This document shows, piece after piece, positions 1 to 9,075 of a stretch of 64,000 bases of DNA. Location of the stretch: contig CAVTBE010000023.1 in NCBI GenBank assembly GCA_963732845.1, positions 35,706 to 99,705 on the forward strand, written 5' to 3'. The notes beneath the pieces are model-generated. The model was not told where the DNA came from. It saw nothing but the letters and a program-made list of their open reading frames with translations, and ran no database searches. Numbering within the stretch: position 1 is the first letter of the stretch; every line of letters begins with the position of its first letter. This DNA comes from CAVSRC01 sp963732845. GTDB taxonomy: Bacteria; Pseudomonadota; Alphaproteobacteria; Rhizobiales; Kaistiaceae. The position numbers and the translations under genes were made by a program.

Positions 1-91
1 CGGCAACGTCGCCGGCACCCAGTTCCATCCGGAGAAAAGCCAGAGGCTCGGCCTCAGGCTGATCGCCAATTTCCTGGGGTGGGCACCGTGA
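1..91 (+). CDS. hisH: Imidazole glycerol phosphate synthase subunit HisH, 3' end only
   Basis: Only the last 29 codons lie in the window; they are open from base 2 to the TGA at 89-91. The piece GTQFHPEKSQ is the C-terminal part of the class I glutamine amidotransferase active site: in this family the His and Glu of HPE complete the catalytic triad with an upstream Cys. HisH supplies ammonia from glutamine to HisF in histidine synthesis. The stop overlaps the likely GTG start of hisA, and hisA, hisF and hisE follow, so this is the middle of a his operon running rightwards. Confidence 0.9.
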   Translation, partial: GNVAGTQFHPEKSQRLGLRLIANFLGWAP

Positions 92-825
92 TCCTGTTTC
101 CCGCCATCGACCTCAAGGACGGCGCCTGCGTGCGCCTGGTGCAGGGCGACATGGCCCAGGCGACTACCTTCAACCGCGATCCGGCGGCCCAGGCGCGCGC
201 CTTCGCCGAGGTCGGCTTCCAGCGGCTGCATGTGGTCGACCTCAACGGCGCCTTCGCCGGCCGCTCGGTGAACGGCGCGGCGGTCGACGCAATCCTTGCC
301 GCGACCAACGTGCCGGTGCAGCTCGGCGGCGGCATCCGCGATATCGCCGCGATCGAGGGCTGGCTTGCCCGCGGCATCGCCCGCGTCATCCTCGGCACCG
401 TGGCGGTCAACGATCCCGAGCTGGTCAAGGCTGCGGCGCGCGCCTTCCCCGGCCGCGTCGCCGTCGGCATCGATGCGCGCGGCGGCCGGGTGGCGGTCAG
501 CGGCTGGGCGGAGGTGACCGAGATGGACGCCACGGCGCTTGCCCGCCGCTTCGAGGACGCCGGGGTAGCGGCGATCATCTATACCGACATCGAGCGCGAC
601 GGGCTGCTCAAGGGCCTCAACATCGCGGCGACCCTGAAGCTCGCCAAGGCGGTCAAGATCCCGGTCATCGCCTCGGGCGGGCTGGCCTCGCTCGCCGACA
701 TCGAGCGGCTGCTGCAGCCCGACTGCGCCATCCTGGAAGGCGCCATCGCCGGCCGCGCCCTCTATGACGGTCGGCTTGACCCCAAGGCGGCGCTCAAGCT
801 CATCGCCGGGCAGGAGGCGGCATGA
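88..825 (+). CDS. hisA: Phosphoribosylformimino-5-aminoimidazole carboxamide ribotide isomerase HisA
   Basis: A (beta/alpha)8-barrel isomerase of 245 aa that converts ProFAR to PRFAR, the fourth step of histidine synthesis. The N terminus FPAIDLKDG carries the conserved catalytic Asp (about residue 8), and the mirrored phosphate-binding half has TDIERDG and ASGGLASL. I chose the GTG at 88 because it overlaps the hisH stop (GTGA) and gives the usual short N terminus; an in-frame GTG at 79 would add three residues. The gene ends in an ATGA overlap with hisF, which suggests translational coupling. Confidence 0.95.
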   Translation: MILFPAIDLKDGACVRLVQGDMAQATTFNRDPAAQARAFAEVGFQRLHVVDLNGAFAGRSVNGAAVDAILAATNVPVQLGGGIRDIAAIEGWLARGIARVILGTVAVNDPELVKAAARAFPGRVAVGIDARGGRVAVSGWAEVTEMDATALARRFEDAGVAAIIYTDIERDGLLKGLNIAATLKLAKAVKIPVIASGGLASLADIERLLQPDCAILEGAIAGRALYDGRLDPKAALKLIAGQEAA

Positions 826-1601
826 CCCTCAAGACCCGCGTCATCCCCTGCCTCGACGTGAAAGACGGTCGCGTCGTCAAAGGCGTGCGCTTCGTCGACC
901 TGACCGACGCCGGCGACCCGGTGGAGGCGGCACGCGCCTACGACGCCGCCGGCGCCGACGAGCTGTGCTTCCTCGACATCACCGCCAGCCATGAGGAGCG
1001 CGACATCCTGCTCGACGTGGTGGCGCGCACCGCCGAGCAGTGCTTCATGCCGGTGACGGTGGGCGGCGGGGTGCGCACGGTGGAAGACGTGCGCGCGCTG
1101 ATGCTGGCCGGCGCCGACAAGGTGTCGATCAACACCGCGGCGGTGTACGACCGGCGCATCGTGGCCGAGGCCAGCGAGAAGTTCGGGGCGCAGGCGATCG
1201 TCGTTGCCATCGACGCCAAGCGGGTGAACCGCGAAGGCGACCCGCCGCGCTTCGAGGTGTTCACCCATGGTGGGCGCAACCCGACCGGCATCGACGCAGT
1301 CGCCTATGCCGAGGAGGTGGCCCGGCTCGGTGCCGGCGAGATCCTGCTCACCTCGATGGACCGCGACGGCACCAAGGACGGCTTCGATCTGGCGCTGACC
1401 CGCGCCGTCGCCGATGCGGTGGCGGTGCCGGTGGTCGCCTCGGGCGGCGTCGGCACACTCGACCATCTCGTCGAGGGCGTGACGGAAGGCCACGCGTCGG
1501 CCGTGCTGGCGGCCTCCATATTCCACTTCGGCACGTTCACCATCCGCCAGGCGAAGGAGCACATGGCGGCCTTCGGCGTGCCGGTGCGCCTTGACTGCTG
1601 A
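822..1601 (+). CDS. hisF: Imidazole glycerol phosphate synthase cyclase subunit HisF
   Basis: A 259-aa (beta/alpha)8 barrel that joins PRFAR with ammonia from HisH to give IGP and AICAR. The start reads TRVIPCLDVKDGRVVKG, with the catalytic Asp near residue 12. The second catalytic Asp lies in VVAIDAKR, and phosphate-binding glycines are seen in VGGGVRT and ASGGVGT. It overlaps hisA by four bases and is followed 11 bases later by hisE. Length and motifs are normal for the family. Confidence 0.96.
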   Translation: MTLKTRVIPCLDVKDGRVVKGVRFVDLTDAGDPVEAARAYDAAGADELCFLDITASHEERDILLDVVARTAEQCFMPVTVGGGVRTVEDVRALMLAGADKVSINTAAVYDRRIVAEASEKFGAQAIVVAIDAKRVNREGDPPRFEVFTHGGRNPTGIDAVAYAEEVARLGAGEILLTSMDRDGTKDGFDLALTRAVADAVAVPVVASGGVGTLDHLVEGVTEGHASAVLAASIFHFGTFTIRQAKEHMAAFGVPVRLDC

Positions 1602-1612
1602 GGAGACTTGCG

Positions 1613-1939
1613 ATGAGCGATTTCACTCTCGCCGATCTTGCCGCGATCGTTGACGAGCGGGCCCGCGCCGCCGATCCGCAGTCGTCCTACACGGCCAAGC
1701 TGCTTTCCCGGGGCGTCGTGCAAACGGCCAAGAAATTCGGCGAAGAGGCGGTGGAAGCGGCGCTCGCCGCGGTGAGCGGCGACCGCCAGGCGCTGACGGC
1801 GGAGGCGGCCGACGTGCTCTACCATTTCATGGTGATGCTCAAGGCGGGCGGCGTGGAGCTGGCGGACGTGATGGCCGCGCTCGAGGCGCGCACCGGCCAG
1901 AGCGGGCTCGCCGAAAAGGCGGCGCGCAGAAAGACGTGA
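1613..1939 (+). CDS. hisE: Phosphoribosyl-ATP pyrophosphatase HisE
   Basis: A 108-aa all-alpha MazG-like enzyme that hydrolyses phosphoribosyl-ATP to phosphoribosyl-AMP. It shows the family metal-binding pattern KFGEEAVEAALA and then EAADVLYHFMVML. HisE is separate from HisI here, as is usual in alphaproteobacteria. It is the last his gene in the run; its TGA overlaps the GTG start of coaA. Confidence 0.95.
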   Translation: MSDFTLADLAAIVDERARAADPQSSYTAKLLSRGVVQTAKKFGEEAVEAALAAVSGDRQALTAEAADVLYHFMVMLKAGGVELADVMAALEARTGQSGLAEKAARRKT

Positions 1940-2898
1940 ACCCAATGGACATGCAAGCCGTACCGGACCTGTCGCCACACCGGATCTTCACCCGGGCGGA
2001 ATGGGCGAAGCTGCGCGCCGATACGCCGATGACGCTGACCGCGGACGACCTGACGCGCCTGCGCGGCCTGAACGACCCGATCTCGCTCAACGACGTGGTC
2101 GAGATCTATCTGCCGCTGTCGCGCCTGCTCAGCCTCTATGTCGGCGCCGCCCAGGGGCTGCACCAGGCGACCCGCACCTTCCTCGGCACCGATGACGGGG
2201 TGACGCCGTTCATCATCGCCGTCGCCGGTTCGGTGGCGGCGGGCAAATCGACCATGGCGCGCGTGCTCAAGACGCTGCTCACGCGCTGGCCGAACACGCC
2301 CAAGGTCGACCTCGTCACCACCGACGGCTTCCTGCTGCCCAATGCGGTGCTGACGCGCGAGGGGCTGATGGAGCGCAAGGGCTTTCCGGAGAGCTACGAC
2401 CTGGCGGCGCTGCTCGCCTTCCTGCGCGACATCAAGGCCGGCAAGGGGCACGTCACCGCCCCGGTCTATTCGCATCTCACCTACGACATCGTGCCCGGCG
2501 AGATGATCAGCGTCGACCGGCCGGACATCCTCATCCTCGAAGGGCTGAACGTGCTGCAGACCTCGCGCCTGCCGCGCGACGGGCGGGTGGTGCCCTTCGT
2601 CTCCGACTATTTCGACTTCTCCGTCTATCTCGACGCCGACGAGGCCGAAGTGCGCCGCTGGTATGTGGAACGCTTCCTCAGCCTGCGCGGGACGGCCTTC
2701 CAGGATCCGAAATCCTATTTCCACCGCTATGCGACGCTGAGCGACGAGCAGGCCCGGGAGATCGCGCTCGGCCTGTGGACGCGAATCAATCTGGTCAACC
2801 TGTTCGACAACATCGTGCCGACGCGCCCGCGCGCCGACCTGATCCTCACCAAGGGCCCCGACCACGCCATAGAAAGGGTTGCACTGCGCCGGATCTAG
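1936..2898 (+). CDS. coaA: Type I pantothenate kinase CoaA
   Basis: A 320-aa kinase that phosphorylates pantothenate, the first and regulated step of coenzyme A synthesis. The P-loop is AVAGSVAAGKSTMARVL, followed by the type I signatures VTTDGFLLPN and SYDLAALLAFL and the DILILEGLNVL strand. The GTG start overlaps the hisE stop (GTGA), so it is probably translated as the tail of the his operon. The his-coaA order is common in Hyphomicrobiales. Confidence 0.95.
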   Translation: MNPMDMQAVPDLSPHRIFTRAEWAKLRADTPMTLTADDLTRLRGLNDPISLNDVVEIYLPLSRLLSLYVGAAQGLHQATRTFLGTDDGVTPFIIAVAGSVAAGKSTMARVLKTLLTRWPNTPKVDLVTTDGFLLPNAVLTREGLMERKGFPESYDLAALLAFLRDIKAGKGHVTAPVYSHLTYDIVPGEMISVDRPDILILEGLNVLQTSRLPRDGRVVPFVSDYFDFSVYLDADEAEVRRWYVERFLSLRGTAFQDPKSYFHRYATLSDEQAREIALGLWTRINLVNLFDNIVPTRPRADLILTKGPDHAIERVALRRI

Positions 2899-2977
2899 GC
2901 GCCGAGGGCGGCCCGCCGCTTGATTTTTGCAGCGCGGCGCATGACATACGGGGCGAACCCGAACGAACCGATAATCC

Positions 2978-3655
2978 ATGGAACGGATGATGGCCGACGA
3001 AACCCCGACCACGCCCGAAAAGCAGCCGGACGAGCCGACCGCCGAAGCACCGGCGGCAGCAAACGATGCCGGTCCGGCAAAGCCGGCGGCCGACGATCCG
3101 GCCGCGCTCAAGGCGGAAGTAGCCGATATGAAGGACAAGCTTCTACGCACGCTGGCGGAGATGGAAAATCTGCGCAAGCGCACCGAGCGCGAGGTCGCCG
3201 ACCAGCGGCAATATGCGGTCGCCTCCTTTGCCCGCGACATGCTGACGGTGGGCGACAATCTGCGGCGCGCCATCGAGGCGGTGCCGAAGGAGCAGCGCGG
3301 CAGCGGCGACCAGGCGCTGGATGCACTGATCGAGGGTGTCGAGATGACCGAGCGCGGGCTGGAGCAGTCGCTCGCCAAGTTCGGCGTCCGCCGGGTCGAG
3401 GCCAAGGGGCTGAAATTCGACCCGAGCTTCCATCAGGCGATGTACGAGGTGGACATGCCCGACGCCCAGCCGGGGACGGTGGCCGACGAGATCCAGGCCG
3501 GCTACGCCATCGGCGATCGCATTCTGAGGCCGGTGATGGTGTCGGTGGTCAAAAAGCCAAAGCCGCCGGCGGCGGCACCGGCAGCCCAGGCCGAACCCGA
3601 ATCCGCGAGCGAAACCGCCGGCGAGAGCAGCGGCGAGCAGCAGCCGGCCGGCTGA
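2978..3655 (+). CDS. grpE: Nucleotide exchange factor GrpE
   Basis: A 225-aa cochaperone that releases ADP from DnaK. Residues 1-45 are a low-complexity acidic and Ala/Pro-rich leader. Then come the long dimerising helix (ELLRTLAEMENLRKRTE-like, about 46-90) and the C-terminal beta domain with HQAMYEVDMPDAQPGTV, GYAIGDRILRPVMVSV. The C-terminal 25 residues are again Ala/Pro/Glu-rich. A start at 2990 (MADE) is also possible. In most relatives grpE follows hrcA; here hrcA lies 11 kb away. The 79-base upstream gap holds a loose promoter-like pair (CTTGAT at 2919, GACATA at 2943), and I saw no CIRCE repeat. Confidence 0.95.
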   Translation: MERMMADETPTTPEKQPDEPTAEAPAAANDAGPAKPAADDPAALKAEVADMKDKLLRTLAEMENLRKRTEREVADQRQYAVASFARDMLTVGDNLRRAIEAVPKEQRGSGDQALDALIEGVEMTERGLEQSLAKFGVRRVEAKGLKFDPSFHQAMYEVDMPDAQPGTVADEIQAGYAIGDRILRPVMVSVVKKPKPPAAAPAAQAEPESASETAGESSGEQQPAG

Positions 3656-3673
3656 CGCTTCCGGAGTCTTGCC

Positions 3674-5659
3674 CTAAGCTGCGTTGCGGGTCGTTACCTC
3701 GGCCAGCGCCTGGCGGAGCGCATCCGGGGTCATCGGTTTTTCCAGCACGGCATCGATACCGGCAGCGCGGGCCTGCCTGAGCGTCTCGGCGAGAACGTCG
3801 GCGGTGACGGCCAAGATCGCGGCCGGGGTCATATCTTCGGCGCGCTCGTGGTCGCGGATGGCGCGGACCGCCGCCAGCCCGTCGAGCCCGGGCATGTGCA
3901 GATCCATGAGGATGGCGTCGAAGCCCCCTGCCCGGTCGGTCGCGGCGGCGACGGCGGCGAGGCCGTCGCGCACTTCGGTCACCTCGTGGCCGAGCCCTTC
4001 CAGAACGGCGCGCGCCAGCAGCGCGTTGATCTCGTTGTCTTCGGCCAGGAGCACGCTGAGCGTAGTGCCGGCGCGGCGCAGTGGCGGCGCGTGCGGCGGC
4101 CGGGCGTCGCTTGGATCGATGCGGAAGCTGCCATCGCCGGCAACGATCTCGGCGACGACGCGCGTCAGCGAGGCGCGCCGCACCGGCCGGACGAGATAGG
4201 CGTCGAAGCCGGCCGTGCGCAGGCGCTCGATATCGCCGCGGCGGCCGGGCTCGATGAGGACGGCGGCCGGCACGGGGCGGCCGGCGGCCTCGCGGATGCG
4301 GGACAGCGCGCCGGCGGCATCGGGCGCGACGCGGGCATCGATCAGCACGGCATCGTGCGGCTGGCCGGCGGCGGCGGCGGCACCGATGACGGCGGCGGCC
4401 TCGTTGGCGGTCGCCACCAGCCGCGTTTCGACGCCGCGGTCGGCGAGATGGCGGGCGATAACCGGCGGCTCGGCGCCGGGCAGCGCCACGATCAGCACCG
4501 CGCGGCTGGAGAGCATGGGCGCGTCGGATGGCGGGCGTTCGGCGCCGCCGGGAACAAGGGTGAGGGTGAGGGTGAAGCTAAACAGCGAGCCGCCGCCCGC
4601 CGCCCGGGCGACGGTGAGATCGCCGCCCATCAGGCGCACAATGCGCCGGGAGATGGCAAGCCCCAGCCCGGCGCCGCCATGACGGCGGGTGAGGGCCGAA
4701 TCGCTCTGCTCGAATTCGCCGAAGAGGCGCTCGGCCTCCTCCGAGGCGATCCCCGGACCGGTATCGGTGACGCTGATGGCGAGCGCGATGCGGCCTTCCG
4801 CCGGTCGCCCGGCAACGCGGGCGCCGAGAGTGACACCGCCGGTCTCGGTGAACTTCACCCCGTTGCCGGCCAGATTGATGAGCACCTGGCGCAGGCGGGC
4901 TGAATCGACCATCACGATCGCCGGCAGAGCGGGGTCGACATCCGCAGCGATGTCGATGCCCTTGGCATGGGCGCGGGCGGCGAGCAGTTCGGCGATTTCC
5001 TGCAGAAGCGACTCGACATCGGTGGCCGCGGGGCGCAGCTCGAGGCGGCCGGCCTCGATGCGGGAGAAATCGAGCATGTCGTCGACCAGCGCCAGCAGCG
5101 ACTCGCCGGAGGAATGGACGGCGCGGGCGTAGGTCTCCTGGTCAGGCGTCAGCGGCGTCTCCATGAGGAGGCCGGTGAGGCCGAGGATACCGTTGAGCGG
5201 CGTGCGGAATTCATGGCTGACGGTGGCGAGTACGCGCGATTTGGCCTGGTTGGCCGCCTCCGCCCGCTGGCGCGCTTCGGTGAGGGTGCGATAGCGCTCG
5301 TCGCTTTCGTGCAGCTCCCAGGCGACGTCCGACAGCTGCTCGACGGTTTCGGCCAGCCGGCGGTTCTCTTGCGTGAGATGCGCAAGGTCGGCCGTGAGCC
5401 GTTCATGGTCGGCGCGGCTGGTGCCCCACAGCGCGATGGCGCCAGTGAGCACCACCGCCGGTGCGATGAAGGGCGCCAGGGCGGGAGCCGTCCAGGCGAC
5501 GGCCGAAGCCAGCAGGATGCCGAAACCGGCGGCAAAGGCGAAGAGGCCGGCGGCGACGCGGCGCGGACCGGAGACCGGCGGCGCCTCCAGATCGGCCGCT
5601 TTCAGCCGTTCCCGTGGGCGGGCTTGGGGAACGGCAGTGTCAGCTTGCGGACGCACCAT
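3674..5659 (-). CDS. Membrane-associated hybrid sensor histidine kinase with two receiver domains
   Basis: A 661-aa kinase starting at the ATG at 5659; upstream in-frame residues look like read-through. Order: Pro/Arg-rich N terminus; two hydrophobic segments (about 34-58 and 64-80); a coiled coil (85-140); HisKA with SHEFRTPLNGILG (His149); HATPase with N-box INLAGNGVKF, G1 DTGPGIA and G2 GGAGLGLAIS; a weak receiver (385-505) keeping VLIDARV but without the acidic pair; and a complete receiver (535-655) with LLAEDNE, MDLHMPGLDG (Asp586) and EKPM (Lys641). There is no periplasmic sensor domain, so the signal is probably intramembrane or cytosolic. Partner and role are not visible. The comM gene lies just upstream on the same strand. 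Confidence 0.9.
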   Translation of the reverse strand: MVRPQADTAVPQARPRERLKAADLEAPPVSGPRRVAAGLFAFAAGFGILLASAVAWTAPALAPFIAPAVVLTGAIALWGTSRADHERLTADLAHLTQENRRLAETVEQLSDVAWELHESDERYRTLTEARQRAEAANQAKSRVLATVSHEFRTPLNGILGLTGLLMETPLTPDQETYARAVHSSGESLLALVDDMLDFSRIEAGRLELRPAATDVESLLQEIAELLAARAHAKGIDIAADVDPALPAIVMVDSARLRQVLINLAGNGVKFTETGGVTLGARVAGRPAEGRIALAISVTDTGPGIASEEAERLFGEFEQSDSALTRRHGGAGLGLAISRRIVRLMGGDLTVARAAGGGSLFSFTLTLTLVPGGAERPPSDAPMLSSRAVLIVALPGAEPPVIARHLADRGVETRLVATANEAAAVIGAAAAAGQPHDAVLIDARVAPDAAGALSRIREAAGRPVPAAVLIEPGRRGDIERLRTAGFDAYLVRPVRRASLTRVVAEIVAGDGSFRIDPSDARPPHAPPLRRAGTTLSVLLAEDNEINALLARAVLEGLGHEVTEVRDGLAAVAAATDRAGGFDAILMDLHMPGLDGLAAVRAIRDHERAEDMTPAAILAVTADVLAETLRQARAAGIDAVLEKPMTPDALRQALAEVTTRNAA

Positions 5660-5765
5660 GCTCTTGACGCTCGAACGGTCGCGCCGGCGGAGCGCCGGCA
5701 CGGGACGCCTGCCACAGTGGACCGTCGAGCTTTCGAAATGCTTGACGCGATCAGATAGTTGGGGG

Positions 5766-7298
5766 CTATGCCGCCACAGCCAGGCGCTCGCCGACGGCGC
5801 GGTAGGACAGCGCCTCGGCGAGATGGATGCGGCCGACCGCCTCGGCGCCGTCGAGATCGGCGAGCGTGCGGGCGACCTTGAGCACCCGGTGATAGCCGCG
5901 GGCGGACAGGCGCATGGCTTCCGCCGCCTGACGCAACAGGGCGGAGGCGGCGGCATCGGGTGCCGCCACCTGCTCGATCAGCGAAGGAGCGCACTGGGCA
6001 TTGGTGCGCACACCGCTTAGGCCCAGCGCGGCGAAGCGCTGGCGCTGGATGGCGCGGGCCGCGGCGACGCGCTCGGCCACGGCGGCGGAGGATTCGGCCG
6101 GCGCCGGGACGATGAGGTCGGCCGCCGAGACTGCCGGGACGTCGATGCGGATGTCGATGCGGTCGAGCAGCGGCCCCGATATGCGCGCCTGGTAATCCTC
6201 GACGCAGCGCGGCCCGCGCCGGCAGGCATGGCCGGGCTCGCCGGCCATGCCGCAGCGGCAGGGATTCATGGCGGCAACGAGCTGGATCGCCGCCGGAAAG
6301 GTGACGCGGTAATTGGCCCGGGCGATGACGCTCTCGCCACTTTCCAGCGGCTGGCGCAGGGAATCGAGCACCTGCGCCGCGAATTCGGGAAATTCATCGA
6401 GGAAGAGCACGCCGTTATGGGCAAGCGAGACCTCGCCGGGGCGGGCGCGCATGCCGCCGCCGACCATGGCCGCCATGGAGGCGGAATGATGCGGTGCGCG
6501 GAAGGGCCGGCGGCGGGTGAGCCTGCCGTTGGCGATTGCGCCGGCAACCGAGGCGACCATGGAGACTTCGAGGAGCTCCGACGGGGTGAGCGGCGGCAGT
6601 ATGGACGGAAGCCGGCTCGCCAGCATCGACTTGCCGGCACCGGGCGGGCCGACCATCAGGAGGTTATGGCCGCCGGCGGCGGCGACCTCCAAGGCGCGTT
6701 TGGCGGTCTCCTGGCCCTTGATGTCGGCAAGGTCGGGCAGCGCGTCATCGGCCTCGGCGATGCCGGCCTCGGGCCGCGAGAGAACCTGGGTGCCGCGAAA
6801 ATGGTTGGCGATGGCGATCAGGCTGCGGGGCGCCAGGATCGCCATGTCGCCACTCGCCCAGGCGGCCTCCGGGCCGGAGGCGGCCGGGCAGATGAGCCCG
6901 GATCCTCTCGCATTGGCGGCAATGGCCGCGGGAAGGACGCCGGCCACCGGGGCGATCGTGCCATCCAGCGACAATTCGCCGAGCGCCACGAAATCGCCGA
7001 GCTGGTCGCCGGGGACGGCGCCGATCGATGCCATGAGCGCGAGCGCGATGGGCAGGTCGTAATGGCTGCCTTCCTTAGGAAGATCGGCCGGGGCGAGATT
7101 GACGATGATGCGCTTGGGCGGCAGCGACAGGCCGGAGGCATGCAAAGCACTGCGCACCCGCTCGCGGCTCTCGGCGACCGCCTTATCGGGCAGGCCGACG
7201 ACGACGAAGGCCGGCAGGCCGGGCACGACCTGGACCTGGACATCGACGGGAACCGCCTCGATGCCCTGAAAGGCCACGGTGGTGACGTGAGAGACCAT
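5766..7298 (-). CDS. comM: YifB/ComM family Mg-chelatase-like AAA+ ATPase
   Basis: A 510-aa protein with an N-terminal ChlI/Lon-protease-like fold (1-170), a central Mg-chelatase-type AAA+ module and a C-terminal helical domain. Walker A is GPPGAGKS (217-224) and Walker B is VLFLDE (297-302). A zinc-type patch NPCRCG, then CRRGPRC, follows. In Vibrio and Haemophilus the homologue ComM is a hexameric branch-migration helicase in natural transformation; here the function is by family only. No competence genes are nearby. Confidence 0.93.
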   Translation of the reverse strand: MVSHVTTVAFQGIEAVPVDVQVQVVPGLPAFVVVGLPDKAVAESRERVRSALHASGLSLPPKRIIVNLAPADLPKEGSHYDLPIALALMASIGAVPGDQLGDFVALGELSLDGTIAPVAGVLPAAIAANARGSGLICPAASGPEAAWASGDMAILAPRSLIAIANHFRGTQVLSRPEAGIAEADDALPDLADIKGQETAKRALEVAAAGGHNLLMVGPPGAGKSMLASRLPSILPPLTPSELLEVSMVASVAGAIANGRLTRRRPFRAPHHSASMAAMVGGGMRARPGEVSLAHNGVLFLDEFPEFAAQVLDSLRQPLESGESVIARANYRVTFPAAIQLVAAMNPCRCGMAGEPGHACRRGPRCVEDYQARISGPLLDRIDIRIDVPAVSAADLIVPAPAESSAAVAERVAAARAIQRQRFAALGLSGVRTNAQCAPSLIEQVAAPDAAASALLRQAAEAMRLSARGYHRVLKVARTLADLDGAEAVGRIHLAEALSYRAVGERLAVAA

Positions 7299-7386
7299 GC
7301 GCCTGCCCCGACTGTCGCAAGGCGAACCTTAGCGGAGGCTACAACCGGCCGTCAAGAACATTACGTGAACGCGGTTGCAGATGCCC

Positions 7387-8088
7387 TCAGCCGATCGCAG
7401 CGATCAACGCGGTCAGCTCGCCGAGATGGGCGAGGCGCCGGTAGCGTGGCGAGCCGGTCGGCTCCGCGGCGTGCTCCAGCACCCAGTTGAGGTCGTGGGG
7501 GATGTAGACCCCCCAGCTTCCCGCCGCGATGGCCGGAACCACGTCGGACTTCAGCGAGTTGCCGACCATCATGGCGTGCTCCGCTCCGTCGCCATGCTGG
7601 CGGAAGATGCGCTCATAGGTGCCGACGTCCTTGTCGGAAACGATCTCGACCGCCTCGAAGAAATCGCCGAGGCCGGATTCGGCGAGCTTGCGCTCCTGGT
7701 CGAAGAGGTCGCCCTTGGTGATCATCACCAGGCGGTAGCGGCCGGCAAGCGCCTCCAGCGTCTCGCGCACATGCGGCAGCGTCTCGACCGGGTGGGAGAG
7801 CATGTCGCGGCCGGCCTCGAGGATCTTGGCGATGACGGAAGCGGGCACCGCACCGTCGGTCACCGTGATGGCCGTCTCGATCATCGACAGGGTGAAGCCC
7901 TTGATGCCGAATCCGTATTGGCCGAGGTTGCGGCGCTCGGTCTCGAGCAGCGCGGCCGAGAGCGCGTCTGGCGCGGCATAGCCCGCCAGCACCGTTTCGA
8001 AGCGCGACTTGGTCACCCCGTAGAACTGCTCGTTCTGCCAGAGCGTGTCGTCGGCATCGAAGCCGATGGTGGTGAGCGCCTCAGCCAT
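7387..8088 (-). CDS. HAD family hydrolase
   Basis: A 233-aa haloacid-dehalogenase-fold phosphatase. Motif I is FDADDTLW (Asp11 nucleophile, Asp13 acid), motif II is in VMITKGD (Thr) and motif III/IV is MVGNSLKSDVVPA. A helical cap lies between motifs I and II, which suggests a small-molecule phosphate substrate. The substrate is unknown. The ATG at 8088 overlaps the gshB stop (ATGA), so it is coupled to glutathione synthetase; a TTG one codon upstream is less likely. Confidence 0.88.
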   Translation of the reverse strand: MAEALTTIGFDADDTLWQNEQFYGVTKSRFETVLAGYAAPDALSAALLETERRNLGQYGFGIKGFTLSMIETAITVTDGAVPASVIAKILEAGRDMLSHPVETLPHVRETLEALAGRYRLVMITKGDLFDQERKLAESGLGDFFEAVEIVSDKDVGTYERIFRQHGDGAEHAMMVGNSLKSDVVPAIAAGSWGVYIPHDLNWVLEHAAEPTGSPRYRRLAHLGELTALIAAIG

Positions 8089-9032
8089 CAATCCTTTTTC
8101 TTTTTCTCGATGGCGTCCCAGATGAGCGCAGCGATATCGGCGCCGCCGAAGCGCCTGACCTCGCGGATGCCGGTCGGCGAGGTCACGTTGATCTCCGTAA
8201 GATATTGGCCGATCACGTCAATTCCGACGAAGGTGAGGCCGAGCTGGCGCAGGCGCGGGCCGATGGTCGCGCAGATCTTGCGGTCGCGCTCGGTCATTTC
8301 CGCCGGCTCGGCACGGCCGCCGACATGCATGTTGGAACGCGCCTCGCCGACCGCCGGCACCCGGTTGATGGCTCCGGCCGGCTCGCCCTCGACCAGGATG
8401 ATGCGCTTGTCGCCCTGGCGCACCTCAGGAAGGTAGCGCTGGACGACGAAAGGCTCGCGGAAGGCGCCCTCGAACATTTCAAGGAGCGCCAGCAGGTTCT
8501 CGTCGTGGCCGGTGATGCGGAAGACGCCGGCGCCGCCGGCGCCATAAAGCGGCTTGATGATGATGTCGCCGTGCTCCTCGCGGAAGGCGGCGATGCGCCC
8601 CCGGTCGCGGGTGATCAGGGTGGGCGGCGCCAGGGTAGAAAACTCGGTGACGAAGAGCTTCTCCGGCGCGTTGCGCACGCTCACCGGATCGTTGACCACC
8701 AGGGTCCTCGGGTGGATGTGCTCGAGCAGATGGGTGGTGCTGATATAGGCGAGGTCGAAGGGCGGATCCTGGCGCAACAGCACCACGTCGAAGGTGGAGA
8801 GGTCGACGAATTCGGCCGGCCCGAGGGTGAAATGGTCGCCTTGCGTATCGCGCACCGAGACCGGCTCGACGGTGGCCGACACCCGCCCGTCGCGCATGGC
8901 CAGCCGCTCCGGCGTGTAGTGATAGAGGACGTGGCCGCGCTGCTGGGCTTCCAGCATCAGCGCGAAGGTCGAATCGCCGCGGATCGTGATCCGCGCGATG
9001 TGATCCATCTGGACGGCGACTTTGAGGGGCAT
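8088..9032 (-). CDS. gshB: Glutathione synthetase GshB
   Basis: A 314-aa ATP-grasp enzyme that joins gamma-glutamylcysteine and glycine. It opens with the family motif VAVQMDHIARI and continues with LRQDPPFDLAYI, ATP-grasp elements DIIIKPLYGAGGAGVF and RYLPEVRQGDKRIILV, and GIDVIGQYLTEINVTSPTG near the C terminus. I chose the ATG at 9032 for the usual N terminus; an ATG at 9074, two bases after the yraN stop, would add 14 residues and cannot be excluded. It sits between yraN and a coupled HAD gene in a leftward operon. Confidence 0.95.
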   Translation of the reverse strand: MPLKVAVQMDHIARITIRGDSTFALMLEAQQRGHVLYHYTPERLAMRDGRVSATVEPVSVRDTQGDHFTLGPAEFVDLSTFDVVLLRQDPPFDLAYISTTHLLEHIHPRTLVVNDPVSVRNAPEKLFVTEFSTLAPPTLITRDRGRIAAFREEHGDIIIKPLYGAGGAGVFRITGHDENLLALLEMFEGAFREPFVVQRYLPEVRQGDKRIILVEGEPAGAINRVPAVGEARSNMHVGGRAEPAEMTERDRKICATIGPRLRQLGLTFVGIDVIGQYLTEINVTSPTGIREVRRFGGADIAALIWDAIEKKKKD

Positions 9033-9075
9033 CGGTGCGATTTCCGGGGTTCCGGCCTGGGGGGCGGCTGCCATA

